A DNA stretch of 64,000 bases from Ashinkailepas kermadecensis. Taxonomy: Eukaryota; Arthropoda; Thecostraca; Neolepadidae. The position numbers and the translations under genes are program-made. Numbering within the stretch: position 1 is the first letter of the stretch; each line of letters starts with the position of its first letter. The notes below the pieces were generated by a model. The model ran no database searches. It saw nothing but the letters and a program-made list of their open reading frames with translations, and was not told the origin of the DNA. The stretch lies in contig JAOTOM010005102.1 in NCBI GenBank assembly GCA_034440615.1, forward strand, positions 528,501 to 592,500. Direction: 5' to 3'. Positions 11,085 through 21,592 of the stretch are shown one piece after another.

Positions 11085-12880
11085 TTTTTAGTAGGCTTGT
11101 TCTCCCCGACCACAGCACCATGAATGTGAGTAGTGCCATGACATGACGTTACTCTAAAAATGAAGACATTCAACTCGAGAAGCAAAAGGATGCGAGTGTC
11201 ACCTAAGCGTGTATTCAGGGGAAGGACACATTTTTGTGATACCCAATTGAAAGGTGTTCTGCTTTCTTGGCACTCTCAGGAGCTCTACAGTAGAGCTCCT
11301 CCTGGATGTACCTACCTCTTCCTGGAGGTAGGTATTAAGTAAATATCCATAGGAATAAAGAGGGCAACACGTGGATAGAAAAGGTTTTCATCTTGATTTT
11401 TAGTTACTTGACTAATACCGAAGGTTTGCGTTGAGCTTCGAAATAATGTACTAGCATAGCGCTTACTATCACGATGTCCCCAACAATTTCAGTACGATCC
11501 TCTGAGCTTTCAGGTTTCACATTGCCTTATATACCGCTCCTTGCAAAGGAAGGACCTAAGACATAGTTGGCCCTCAGCATGTTTGTATCATTTTGTTGTA
11601 GAGAAGTTACGCCTGTGGCCGACGATTGACTGGGTAGGAGACTGCTTTACTCGCAATTAACGTGCTAACAAGATCCTGGTTGACACCCTCCAATTTACTT
11701 CACAACTAGACACTCATAAAAACATACATAGTAGCACTGCTGTCTCCGGTGATGACCGAGTCCAAGGCCCGCCACCAGTGAAGGGTCACAAAACCGATCG
11801 TCTTCGCGATTGCTGTGCATTCGCGAATCATTGTTAGAGTAACGCGAATAATTAAGGTGTTAACTTCTGAGGTTTCGTGTCCTTAATTTGGCAGGTAGCA
11901 CTGGCATCGAAAATACCTGCAAATCAGATCACTGTCCCGTCCTTCGCTCCCTCAAAATCCAAACTTGACAGCAACGAAACGTGATCAGGTGGCGTTCCCC
12001 GGATAGGAACGACTTAGAATGTGCCTACTATCGCCACTTGAAGTAGGGCATGCTGCCACTACCGGGTACACGAAGAACCACGACTCTAACTACACCAATC
12101 TTATGCATTTTGTGGACACTAAAATACCCACTAGCTTGTCCAAGGCAGCCCGGGGCCTGGACCCGGGAACTGGAGTAGAATTGTGATTTTAGCAACCTGA
12201 ATACCTGAAAATATAGATATATCCTGGGGATGGGATATAGGTTCGACCCTCACGCGCGAAGTTAATTATAACTCCTTCCGCTCAACAAATATTTTTTTCC
12301 AGAAAATAAGATCCATCCTACCACTATTCGTCCCCATCCCCAGCTAAAAAAGCGGATGAGCTTCGCCCATCCGAACCCTCAGCATACAAAATCCTGGATG
12401 TCCCCTGAAAATGCCCACTTGTAGTGCAATACCTAATGAAATATTCAATTTATACCAGATATGCCTGATATGGTGCAGTTCTCGTGACGCAGGCTTTAAG
12501 TGGCCACTTCTAGTCTTACCGCTAGCATGAAGTGATTTGGCTTCTTCCAGCCTTTGCCATTCTCCAGCATTTGTTATTTGTAATATAAAAGCAATGCACT
12601 TGTCAGAAACACACGCATTGCCTAACTCCTGAGAGTATAGCCCCATTGTCGCGAGACGTTCCGCCGCGCCTGGCCCAGGGTCCCCTTTGGCTGTGCCTCT
12701 GATCAACAGGGACGAAATGGAATGGGTTTCACAATTTTGGGATATACCAGTATCTAGGGGTCCTTACATCCTTAGTGGCCGTGGAGTGTTCCAGTCAGCA
12801 GAGCCAGACCACCAAATGTGGCATATGTACGTCCGATGCACGCCCAAATGTTCGTGACTGCACGCATGGTGCACACCTAA
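11085..12880. other. Non-coding stretch, nothing recognised
   Basis: No coding signature. A small TAC/GTA palindromic patch lies at about 11305-11335. The minus-strand ORF at 12344-12706 shows no family motif. Confidence 0.45.
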
Positions 12881-12887
12881 CAACGGG

Positions 12888-13068
12888 TGTTGATTTTGGA
12901 AAATAACTGGGGGTGGGGAATACATTAAGGCAATGAGAAGGCCAAAATCAATTGGGGGCACACATTCCATAGGGTCCCATGCTAAGTTGAAATTATTTGG
13001 GGGGGGTAAGCCAACATTGAGGGGGCACTTGCTCCCTCAAAAGTATACAAAACAACACCCCTGCACCT
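12888..13068 (+). repeat. G-rich interspersed repeat, copy 1
   Basis: About 180 bp containing GGGGAATACAT..GGCAATG, CACACTCCATA-like sequence, GGTCCCATG, AACATTGAGGGGGCACTTGC, and a CAACACCCCTGC end. Related copies lie at 14640-14818 and 14968-15172. Confidence 0.75.
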
Positions 13069-13257
13069 AACACAGAAAGCTGCATGCCCGGTACGCATCT
13101 AATTTCAAGTCTGCACTGCGCACGCAGACACCCAGCGTCGCTTGGAGCACCACCATTGACGCGTTTCTTTACGGGGTCAGAAAGTACAGTAGGGATATGA
13201 AACAAATACATTTCCATAAAATTATGGCTCGCTTCGCTTTATCTCACGTGCTTCTTC

Positions 13258-13515
13258 CGGCAAGGGCGGATCCAGGAATTATCATGGGAAGTCTCTGGTG
13301 GGGCGCCATTTCTTCTGAGGGGCACCACTGGCTGAAAAAAAAAATTCGAGGGCACTCGAGCAACACTGAAGGGGCACCTTTCCTTCCAAGGGATGCCTCT
13401 AGCTGAAACATTCGAGGGGGAGTATACTCGAGCACACCGAAGACGCATTTTCCTCCCAGTGGCGGCTCTGGCTGAATAATTCGAGGGGATGCACTCGAGC
13501 CTTCCCGGAGCGATG
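13258..13515 (+). repeat. GGGGCGCCA-type interspersed repeat (copy 1)
   Basis: Begins GGGCGGATCCAGGAATTATC and contains repeated TGGCTGAA..TTCGAGGG blocks. An inverted relative occupies about 25640-25915. Internally it is a short degenerate tandem of about 60 bp. Confidence 0.6.
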
Positions 13516-14074
13516 TCAATTTCCACGGTGGTTAGCACATGCAACCAGCGCCCCAGGCTTCTGATAAGTGTTTCTTCATTTTTTTGCGGGACTTGCGGTT
13601 TCCAACTTTTCCCAGGCCATTATTGTTCAGGTAGTTAGTTAGTTATTAGGGCTTTAGGGTGCATCGACTTTATTGGTCATGTAGCGCCCATTGATCATGT
13701 ACCTAATGCCTGAATACTTACCTACACGCCTAAGCAGAGCCAAGCGATGCAAGGTGCACGCCTGGGCAGGCGCCAGCTGGCTCCTGTACTCAGTGGATAA
13801 CCTTACCCATTTCCCCCCTCTTTTTTGGGGGGGGGGGAGGGGCCGAGGGCGGGGCGAATGGAGGAAATTGGAGGACCAAATCGGTTTGGGGGGACACTTC
13901 ATACGGTCCCATGTTAAACACTGCTATTATTGAGGATTCCTCGCCAGCTTTCAGAACCCCTAAAAACATGCGAAGTTCCACCCCTTCCTGTACAGAGACG
14001 GGATTTCGTCGAAACCTGACATAGTTTGTAGTTTGGGAACATCGTTCATACGGAGCGCACTGGTAGGAGGTACC

Positions 14075-14285
14075 TACCTCAACCTAACTTCGTAAGGTCG
14101 GTAGGTAGGTACCTACCTAGGTATCTGACTAGATAGGACCTAGGTAGGTAGGTAGGTAGGTAGGTACTCACCGATTGTTTTCTTTTACGCACTTCTACAG
14201 TACTGCATAGGTAGGCACCGGTAATCTTCAAGTATTGCCCCTCACACCCACCTACCTACTTGGGCACCTACCTACCTAAACGAGG
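14075..14285. repeat. GGTA/TACC microsatellite, both orientations
   Basis: GGTAGGTAGGTA runs at about 14140-14165 with TACCTACC runs on either side, able to form a long hairpin. Confidence 0.85.
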
Positions 14286-14639
14286 CGACCAAAAGCGCTG
14301 AAGACCGTATAACCGCACGTATGAAATATTATTCAGCTTGTATAGACAGCCGAGCAAACCTCTATGTGCCCAATGCCCTCATCACAGTGCACGTGTTGGA
14401 ATTTCTGCATGGTTTTCAAAATACTGGATTTGCAATCTTTCTGCTGTTGTTGGCATCCTGTTTATTCAAGAAGAATGAATACTTTATCTAGGTATCCGAA
14501 AATTAATTGATAGTTGCTGTCACACCGAGTAGATGGCAGTGGTGTCACCGGCTTTATCTATACTGCGCCGCAATGTTCACTGCCCAGCTGCTCGGCTTAC
14601 TTCTGGCTGATCTTGTGGCGTGGGGACCACGGGTGTTAC

Positions 14640-14818
14640 TTTCTGAAAATAATTGCGGGGGGGGGAATACATGAAGGCAATGGGCATGCCCAAATGGATT
14701 GTGTAGCACACTCCATAGTGCCCCATGTTAAAAGTTGAAATGAATAGGGAGAGGGGAAAGCCAACATTGAGGGGGCGCTTGCCCCCTCAAAAGAATATAA
14801 AACACTACCCCTGGTGGG
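14640..14818 (+). repeat. G-rich interspersed repeat, copy 2
   Basis: Same order of motifs as the copy at 12888, including AACATTGAGGGGGCGCTTGC and CCCCTCAAAAG, with scattered substitutions. Confidence 0.75.
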
Positions 14819-14967
14819 GACGTATGAAGCGAGGAACGTGTCCTCTGCGTTGAGATGGAGGTATCAGACGAAGAACGTGTCCTTTGCGTTGAGATGTAGG
14901 TGTGTGGGAACGATCTCAATGTTGGATCTGAGAAGTGAGCTTTAGGTAAGTCCTTCAATCATGGAAG

Positions 14968-15172
14968 TTGATTTCTTTAAATTACTGGGAGCGGGGACAC
15001 AGTATGTATATGGAGGCAATGGGCCGATCCGAATGTATTGGGGTGGGGGTACACTCCATATGGTCCCACGCTAAAAGTTGAAGTTATCTGAGGAGGCAAA
15101 ACGAACATTGAGGTGCACTTGCCCCCCCCCCCCACTCCCCGACAAAGTATACAAAGCAACACCCATGCCTTC
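14968..15172 (+). repeat. G-rich interspersed repeat, copy 3
   Basis: Third copy in the same orientation, more diverged and with an expanded C-run at about 15123. Confidence 0.7.
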
Positions 15173-15179
15173 ACTGGAA

Positions 15180-16748
15180 CAAAGTGGAGGATTGTCGGAC
15201 AGGAAACACAATTACACCTGTGGTAGGGTAGGTAGGGCAGACCAAGTCTAGTTGATACAACTTTAGCGAAACTCAAAATAACTCATCACTTTGGCAGGGT
15301 AGCGAGGAGATAGTCACACCTACGCCAAGCCTAAAGCTTCTAGTATCGTCCCCGATTATTGTTTTTTTTTCGTGGCATCTTCTGTGCTTTGCACCAGAGA
15401 CCAAAACATCGCGTAACTACCGGTTCATCAACTTACCCCGCTATAGGGGTAAGTTGTTACTGACGATGGGCAAGTTGAGAAAATGTAAGCTAAATAAAAT
15501 ATATTATCTGTAGGGGGCATTTGCTTACGCCATCTGAAAGGGGAATATATCACGCTTACAGTAATAAAGCTCGTTTCAGTCCTGGCTGACCATGGCTAAT
15601 GGCTTATGCCATTTGTGGAATGCGCAAATGTTCATTCCGTAGCTGCACGTTTTCCTTCGTTCAGTCTTTTTCATCGGGTGAGAAATGCTCGAAGACATAT
15701 TCAATAAGATTATCTTGAAGCAGCCTTAGCAAACACGCTAACAAAATAGGCAGTTCTGTGGTTATTTAATTTAATTATCAGTCCACAAAATGTTGATACA
15801 GGCTGATGTTAATACAGGCTGATGTTGATACAGGCTGATTTAGGTGATGCAGGCTGTATCAATTTACACCGCAGGTTTTCTGGTGCAGGCTGCAATATGC
15901 TATGCAACATTGTGAGTACAGTATAGCGACAAACGATCAAAGCATTTAACCGTTGCAAAGCTGAGAGAGCATGGTAATGATAACAGACACCTAAAAAGTT
16001 AGGAAGTGCGCGACAAATTAAAACTTAAGGGCGAAGCACAGACATTGCAATTTTACTTTCGCTCCAAAAATGTGCGACATCGTCACCATTCCGCAGCCGA
16101 GGGTCTAGAGGCCTTGCGCTTGTTTTTGCCCCGAGAAAAGGGTGCCAGTAGCAACATGTGTGGTAGCCATGGTAACCGACTTTATACTTTTTGAGAAAAT
16201 GATGTTGTATCAACCATCCGGTGCATCAACTATACCCGGCCTTCCGTACGTGGAGTGGCATACTCTGATTGGCCGACCAGCATACCCTTAATGGATGGAA
16301 AATGCGGTATGGCAGGTATGCCATACCAACATCAAAGTTGGTGTGGCATTGCCACACGAACTTTCTGTGAAAACATTAACTTTTAAGAGGAAATTCAATA
16401 AATTTGACCAGTTGGTAAAATTCCAACTGGCCTTGAAAGGGACGTGGCAAGGTATGTTCGAAAGAAGGGAAAGATGCCCGGATTGCCCGGAAGATTTTTA
16501 AACTCCCCGGATATTTAAACACTTTTTTCGAGAAAAAAAAGTTTCACTTTTCCCTTAAAACATTGACGCTATTTATCCTCATTAGGGCCCCAGGTTGTTG
16601 GAGCCCTTGCTTCCTCAAATTACAAGTAAGCATGGCACTGTTGGACCAGTGCAGATGACCACGAATGCAGACCACCCAAACATGCATATGCATCTAGCTG
16701 CATAATGTCAAAGCCTCCCTGGAACAACGTCGATCAAGTATCTTGTAA
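15180..16748. other. Non-coding stretch with a small GATACAGGCT tandem
   Basis: About four loose copies of GTTGATACAGGCTGAT-like sequence lie at 15790-15870. No coding signature elsewhere up to the retrotransposon. Confidence 0.5.
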
Positions 16749-16752
16749 GACC
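16749..16752. repeat. BEL target-site duplication, left copy (GACC)
   Basis: Matches GACC at 24821-24824 directly outside the other LTR. Confidence 0.75.
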
Positions 16753-17417
16753 TGTAAGAATTATTTCGTGAACCATACACAAATATGTATGTTATCGATG
16801 GCGTTGAAATTGAATTGTGTCCGTAAGAAATTATTTGTTTTCGTGTCGGATTAGTCCAGGAAATTAATAGGCGAGTGAGGTATTATGCAATAGGCAATAG
16901 CAGGTAATGAACACGGGGAAACACAATGGCAATGGGCAATCACGGAGGCCGGGCTTACCTTTCGACGAGTTCAGGCAGTTCCACAGCGCTCTGTGAATAT
17001 TAGTCCACTCTTAATGCCAGAGCTATTGTGCGCCCATAGCACCGGTAAGTTGTAGATTGCTGGTAGTAGTTGCAGTTCTAGCTATGCGTTAGATCGAGCA
17101 TTCGTCCCGCGCGCGCACGTAGCACGTAGCACTCCCGCTCGCGTCTCGCAGCCGACTCTGACTAACCCCGTGCCAAGTACCGACCCGTATGTGTCAAGGT
17201 CACGTGACCGCCCGAGGCCAAGCACGGGCCCTCCTGCCCGTGATACGAGCGAAGGACGGGATACCATGCGAGTTCGGAAAGGATGGAATGGAATGAAGAA
17301 TGGTGGAACAATAATGTTGTAGTTGCGATGATAATTAGTGGCATTTTAATGTATGTATGTATTTAATGCCTGTATTTGAAATGTTATGATTAATATTGTG
17401 CGCGCAGAATTCTCGCA
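16753..17417 (-). repeat. BEL/Pao 3' LTR
   Basis: 665 bp, bounded by TG and CA (read on the minus strand TGCGAGAATT to AATTCTTACA). Same length as the other LTR with about six substitutions, at 16776, the GTTATC/GATATC site, the CTAGC/GTAGT site near 17078, and the TAGTTGC/TGGTTCC site near 17322. Confidence 0.93.
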
Positions 17418-17428
17418 CCCTCCCGCAA
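17418..17428 (-). other. Polypurine tract
   Basis: On the minus strand GCGGGAGGG abuts the 3' LTR, the expected position of the plus-strand DNA primer. Confidence 0.65.
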
Positions 17429-17503
17429 ACAGATGCTAAACTCGAGTTTAGCATAGAAATGGAAGTGTCTATGCATTGTGCCATGTGTGTAGTCGATGAC
17501 CTT

Positions 17504-20500
17504 CTATATGCTGCCGGCTAAAGCCAGGCCCTTCACCAACTTGCCCTGTCGGATGGCTGCTTCCCGTCTAGGTCGCCTGACAGCTGACTCGTCTCTCCGT
17601 TGAACGCTCTGTACGGGATCATCTGTCTGGTGAGAAGTGTCTGTGGGTGGACTCTGTCCTGTGTGGGTGCACTGAATTTCGAGAGGGTAGAGATGTGCTA
17701 CAGAGTAGCGAGTCGTTTGGCCGGTGCTTGTCTTCAGTAGGACTTGCCGTACACGACCATCATCTCCGTGAAGCAGCTTCAGAACTCTTCCCAGATGCCA
17801 GAAGACTCTTGGCTTGTTCTTTGTGCTGATAAGCACGATATCTCCGACTGCGATCTTGTCCTCCCAGGCAGTCTGAAAAACCTCACGAGTTGTCTCACGG
17901 AGGCCGAGCAAGTAGTGACCATACCACATGTTCTTGTAGTGTTCGAGTAGTTTCTGTTGTTCTTGCAGTGTGTGATTCAGCTGCTGATGAACTTCCTCAG
18001 CGGTCGACATCCACAGAGGATCGTGTTCGCCAGAACTATCCACTAGCTGGAGTCTTGGGTTGGTATGAAGCTTGAGAATCTTGTTTGGAGTCAGAGGCTC
18101 GACTTCATGAAGGTCGCTGTGCACATACGTGATCGGTCGACTGTTGAGGATGTTCTGAATTTCACTCAGTTGGGTAAGCAGCTCGTAGTAGTCAAGTTTT
18201 GCTCGTCCTACCACTTTGTAAAGGCACTGTTTAACAGTCTTGATCTGTCTCTCATAGACCCCTCCTACCCAGTTGGCGTAGACGGGTATCGTGCTGTGCT
18301 TGATGTTGTGTTGAGTCAGATGGTCTTGAAATTCGTTACTGGTGAAGATGTTACCCAGCTCCTTTTGGCTGGCTATGAAATGCTTCGCATTGTCTGTGTA
18401 AAGTGACTCTGGAACACAGTACGTGCTACAGAAGCGTCTGAACGACTGGAGGAATGCATGCAGGCTGAGGTCTGGTACCAGATCTAGATGGATGCAGCGC
18501 AGAGTAAGACAGGTATACAGCACGATGTACATCTTCTTCAGGCTGCCATCTGGCTCTTCCACAAAGATGTGGCCCGTGTAGTCGATGGCTGTGTCGTTGA
18601 ACGGTTTGATGAATTGCATTCTTTCCTTTGGTAGGTTGGTCATCTTTGGGTAAGCGTATGCGAACGCATTGAGTTTCTTGCACGTGATGCAGTCAGCGAG
18701 CACTCGCTTCACACATTGGCGTCCACACGGCAGCCAGAATCCTCTCTCCCGAAGTTCGGTGAGGGTTGTACCGACTCCAAGATATTTGCACTGCAAGTGC
18801 TGGTCTTCGATTTGTAGTGTTGTCAGCCGATGATTTTTGCCGAGAAGAATGGGATTATGCACTGCATATGAGTACATGTTCAGCTTGGACAGTCTTCCCT
18901 GACACCACAGTAGTCCATGTTCGTCAACGAAGAGGTTTAGGTCGCTCACCAGCCTTGGCGTGGGTGTTCCTGGCTTGGTCGATCTTGGTTCTTCCTTGAG
19001 GTCGTGCAGATACTTGAGTTCAGCGTTGAAGGACTCCACTTGCATCACCTTCAGCCAGTACTGCTCAGCTTGTAGCTGAGTGTCGGCTTGCCTGCGCTTC
19101 AGCTTGTTCACAAACTGGAACACGCGCGCAGTCACTCGGTGTAGTCTTCGCAGTGAAGAGAAGTGATTGATGTCCATGATGGGTGCAGTTGATGGAGTTG
19201 TTGGTTCTTCCATTCCAGTCAGTCGATTCTGGAGATCGACAGTCTGATTGGCATCTTCGGACAGACAGTGCAGAGGGCTTGTTGGCCATTTATCTGAGTC
19301 ATCAGAGTGCCAGTCCGGTCCGTGCAGCCACTGGTGCAGCTTCTTGCTTAGTTCTCTTGTAGATATGCCACGCGTGAGCATATCTGCAACGTTCGAGGAG
19401 GTGTCTACGTAGTGATGGGTGAGCTCGCAATTATACTTTTCTCGCAGCTTCACCTTCATGGAGGTGATGTCTTCTAGCCGGTTACTGGTGAACTTGCTTT
19501 TCGACTTGCAGCCTGTTGACACCCATTCGAGGACTACTTGAGCGTCGCTCCAGAGGTAGATGTGGCTGACGGGTAAGACGAGAGAGTCCAGAATCAGCGA
19601 TAGGCACTTTAACGCTAGAAAGACAGCGATGAGCTCCAGTTGCGGGATGCTCTTGTTGTCCTGTGCAAGTTTGCCCTTTGCGAAGACCAGTTGCGGCACA
19701 GAGCCTTCCTGCTTCAGGTAGCAGACGAATCCGTAACCCTTCTTGCTTCCATCACAGAAGAGATGAATTTCTGCTGGCAGGTTCTGCTCTTTCTCTCCAG
19801 TCTTCCTGGGTATCTGAAGCTGACGAAGCTGTAGGAGGTCGTTCTCAAACTGAGTCCATTGTTGATAAACATCGGGTGACACGTCTTCATCCCATGCTGT
19901 TCCCTCCTTCCACACCTGCTTCATGAGGAGCCTTCCTCGGATGGTCACAGGCAAGGTCAGCGAGAGTGGGTCGAAAACCTTACTGATGTTACTCAGAAGC
20001 TGTCGTTTCGTGATGTGTTGCGGTTTCTCTTCGAAACTGAAGTCAGCCAGTGACATCATGTCCCGCTTGGTGTCGTAGAGGTATCCGAGGGCTTTCTCTT
20101 CAGGTGCGTCATGATGATTCAGCGTACCTTGAGACGCCATGGTGTCCACCAGAGGTTGATGATTGGAGACCCAACTGCGAAGGTTGAATCCTCCTTGCTG
20201 TAGGATCTGTATGCTGTCGGTGTAGACGGAGTGAAGGACCTGTTCTTCTGAAGTTGAGAAGAGGAAGTTGTCCACGTACATCGACTGCTTGAGGGCAACG
20301 GCCGCTGCAGAAGCGGAAAACTGTTGAAGATGAAGTTGAAGAACGTGGTTGAGAATGAACGGCGAGCAGTTGAGTCCGAACAGGATCGTCCGGAAACGAT
20401 ACACTTTGAGGCCCTCTTCATTTTGCCAAAGGAAGCAGAATCGGTCTTTGTCTTCCTCATAGCATCCTCGGTCTGAGTCTTTGTCTTCCTCATACTTCAG

Positions 20501-20686
20501 GTATATCTGCAGGAAGGCCTTCTCGATGTCCGCCATGAGTACGTGTCTGTTCGTGCGGAAACGCAGAAGCAGAGTGACCAGGTCGTTAAGAAGATCGATG
20601 CCTTTGAAACATACGTCGTTCAATGATGGCAGATCTCCGATCTTGAGACTGCAGTTGAAGACGGATTTTCGTTGTGATTTGTGCAT
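17504..20686 (-). CDS. BEL/Pao pol: RT, RNase H, integrase
   Basis: 1060-residue open frame. RT: MADIEKAFLQI (Asp53), FGLNCSPF (about 103-110) and YVDN (137-140), the YVDN variant being usual in BEL elements. RNase H: FCDGS (Asp312), LELIA (Glu351) and WSDAQ (Asp381). Integrase: CITC zinc ligands at 666/669, then AIDYTG (Asp702), YTDNAKHF (Asp765) and GVYERQ (Glu812). The second His of the zinc motif is not evident. The C-terminus, from GHYLLGLRE to SVAHLYPLE, matches the BEL C-terminal domain. A short duplication of YEEDKD (residues 65-70 and 76-81) interrupts early RT. The first residues only fit the family from about residue 8, because the frame enters from another frame at about 20665. 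Confidence 0.92.
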   Translation of the reverse strand: MHKSQRKSVFNCSLKIGDLPSLNDVCFKGIDLLNDLVTLLLRFRTNRHVLMADIEKAFLQIYLKYEEDKDSDRGCYEEDKDRFCFLWQNEEGLKVYRFRTILFGLNCSPFILNHVLQLHLQQFSASAAAVALKQSMYVDNFLFSTSEEQVLHSVYTDSIQILQQGGFNLRSWVSNHQPLVDTMASQGTLNHHDAPEEKALGYLYDTKRDMMSLADFSFEEKPQHITKRQLLSNISKVFDPLSLTLPVTIRGRLLMKQVWKEGTAWDEDVSPDVYQQWTQFENDLLQLRQLQIPRKTGEKEQNLPAEIHLFCDGSKKGYGFVCYLKQEGSVPQLVFAKGKLAQDNKSIPQLELIAVFLALKCLSLILDSLVLPVSHIYLWSDAQVVLEWVSTGCKSKSKFTSNRLEDITSMKVKLREKYNCELTHHYVDTSSNVADMLTRGISTRELSKKLHQWLHGPDWHSDDSDKWPTSPLHCLSEDANQTVDLQNRLTGMEEPTTPSTAPIMDINHFSSLRRLHRVTARVFQFVNKLKRRQADTQLQAEQYWLKVMQVESFNAELKYLHDLKEEPRSTKPGTPTPRLVSDLNLFVDEHGLLWCQGRLSKLNMYSYAVHNPILLGKNHRLTTLQIEDQHLQCKYLGVGTTLTELRERGFWLPCGRQCVKRVLADCITCKKLNAFAYAYPKMTNLPKERMQFIKPFNDTAIDYTGHIFVEEPDGSLKKMYIVLYTCLTLRCIHLDLVPDLSLHAFLQSFRRFCSTYCVPESLYTDNAKHFIASQKELGNIFTSNEFQDHLTQHNIKHSTIPVYANWVGGVYERQIKTVKQCLYKVVGRAKLDYYELLTQLSEIQNILNSRPITYVHSDLHEVEPLTPNKILKLHTNPRLQLVDSSGEHDPLWMSTAEEVHQQLNHTLQEQQKLLEHYKNMWYGHYLLGLRETTREVFQTAWEDKIAVGDIVLISTKNKPRVFWHLGRVLKLLHGDDGRVRQVLLKTSTGQTTRYSVAHLYPLEIQCTHTGQSPPTDTSHQTDDPVQSVQRRDESAVRRPRREAAIRQGKLVKGLALAGSI

Positions 20687-21134
20687 CAGTCTTGATAACG
20701 GCGTGGTGAGGAATAAACACTCGTTGGTTGGCTGTGGCAGTCTTCAAGTCAACCTCCTCAATGATGCCATCTCGCAGCTGTTGCTGAAAGACAGCTGAGT
20801 AAGAGTCTAACATGCCTTTTTTCGACAGCCTGTCGTGAACTTTCTTCATCGTGGCCATGGCTACTTCATAGCTCTCCGGAACTTGTGAAATCTCCTCGTT
20901 AAACGGGATCTTGACGAAGTATCTACCGTCCTTAAACTCCACTTCCTTGGTGAAGTCCCGCACAAGATTTTCGTCCTGAGATGATACGTCATTTTCTTCC
21001 TTGATTCCTATACTCTCGATGTTAAACATATGCTCGACTTGAAGATCAACATCGCTATCGCTGGACGAAGTGTGAGCCAGCGGGTGGAAGTATGTTGTCT
21101 TTGGATGTAGCGTGGAGTTCACCAAGACAGCCAA
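20586..21134 (-). pseudogene. BEL/Pao pol N-terminal part, out of frame with the rest
   Basis: 182-residue frame covering the region before RT, including YFVKIPFNEE, YEVAMATMKK and IPHHAVIKTDAQ, as in BEL pol. It overlaps the downstream pol frame at about 20640-20686, and the RT homology switches frame there, so a frameshift separates the two. Confidence 0.8.
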
Positions 21135-21577
21135 AGGTGGTGGGCAGTTGGTGATGAGTCACCAGCCACAGGTTCCGTTGCTCCTGCTGGTGATGACGTT
21201 ATAGAAGGTGCTGAATGACACACCTCGGCTGAGTTTGTAGAGTTCGAACCGCTTGTTGAAGGCGCTGATGTTGACATTGCAACAAACGGTGTTGACGTTG
21301 AAGTCGACGGAGGTGATGTCGACATTGAAGAAGTCGATGCAGGCGCTGAAGTTAACTCTGATGTTTGTTGTGCGTTCGAAGTTTGTTGTGACGTTGCTGT
21401 TTGTCGTTTGTTGTTCGTTTGTTGTTTGTTGTTCGTTTGTTGATGTGGCACGGCTTGTGGGGAGTTGTCCAACTCACTCATAACTGTTTCTGGTTGAGTA
21501 GCAGCGGCTTCGTGTCCGCTGGAGTGGTTACAAGTATACACCTGCTGTTTGTCGTGGTTGCATCTGCTGGTTGCCAA
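21119..21577 (-). pseudogene. BEL/Pao gag-pol linker, low complexity
   Basis: Rich in S, T, Q and N with QQTNNK and STS tandem runs. It lies between the protease-bearing ORF and pol and is out of frame with both. Probably a rapidly evolving linker in the polyprotein. Confidence 0.55.
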
Positions 21578-21592
21578 CAGATGCGGAAACCG

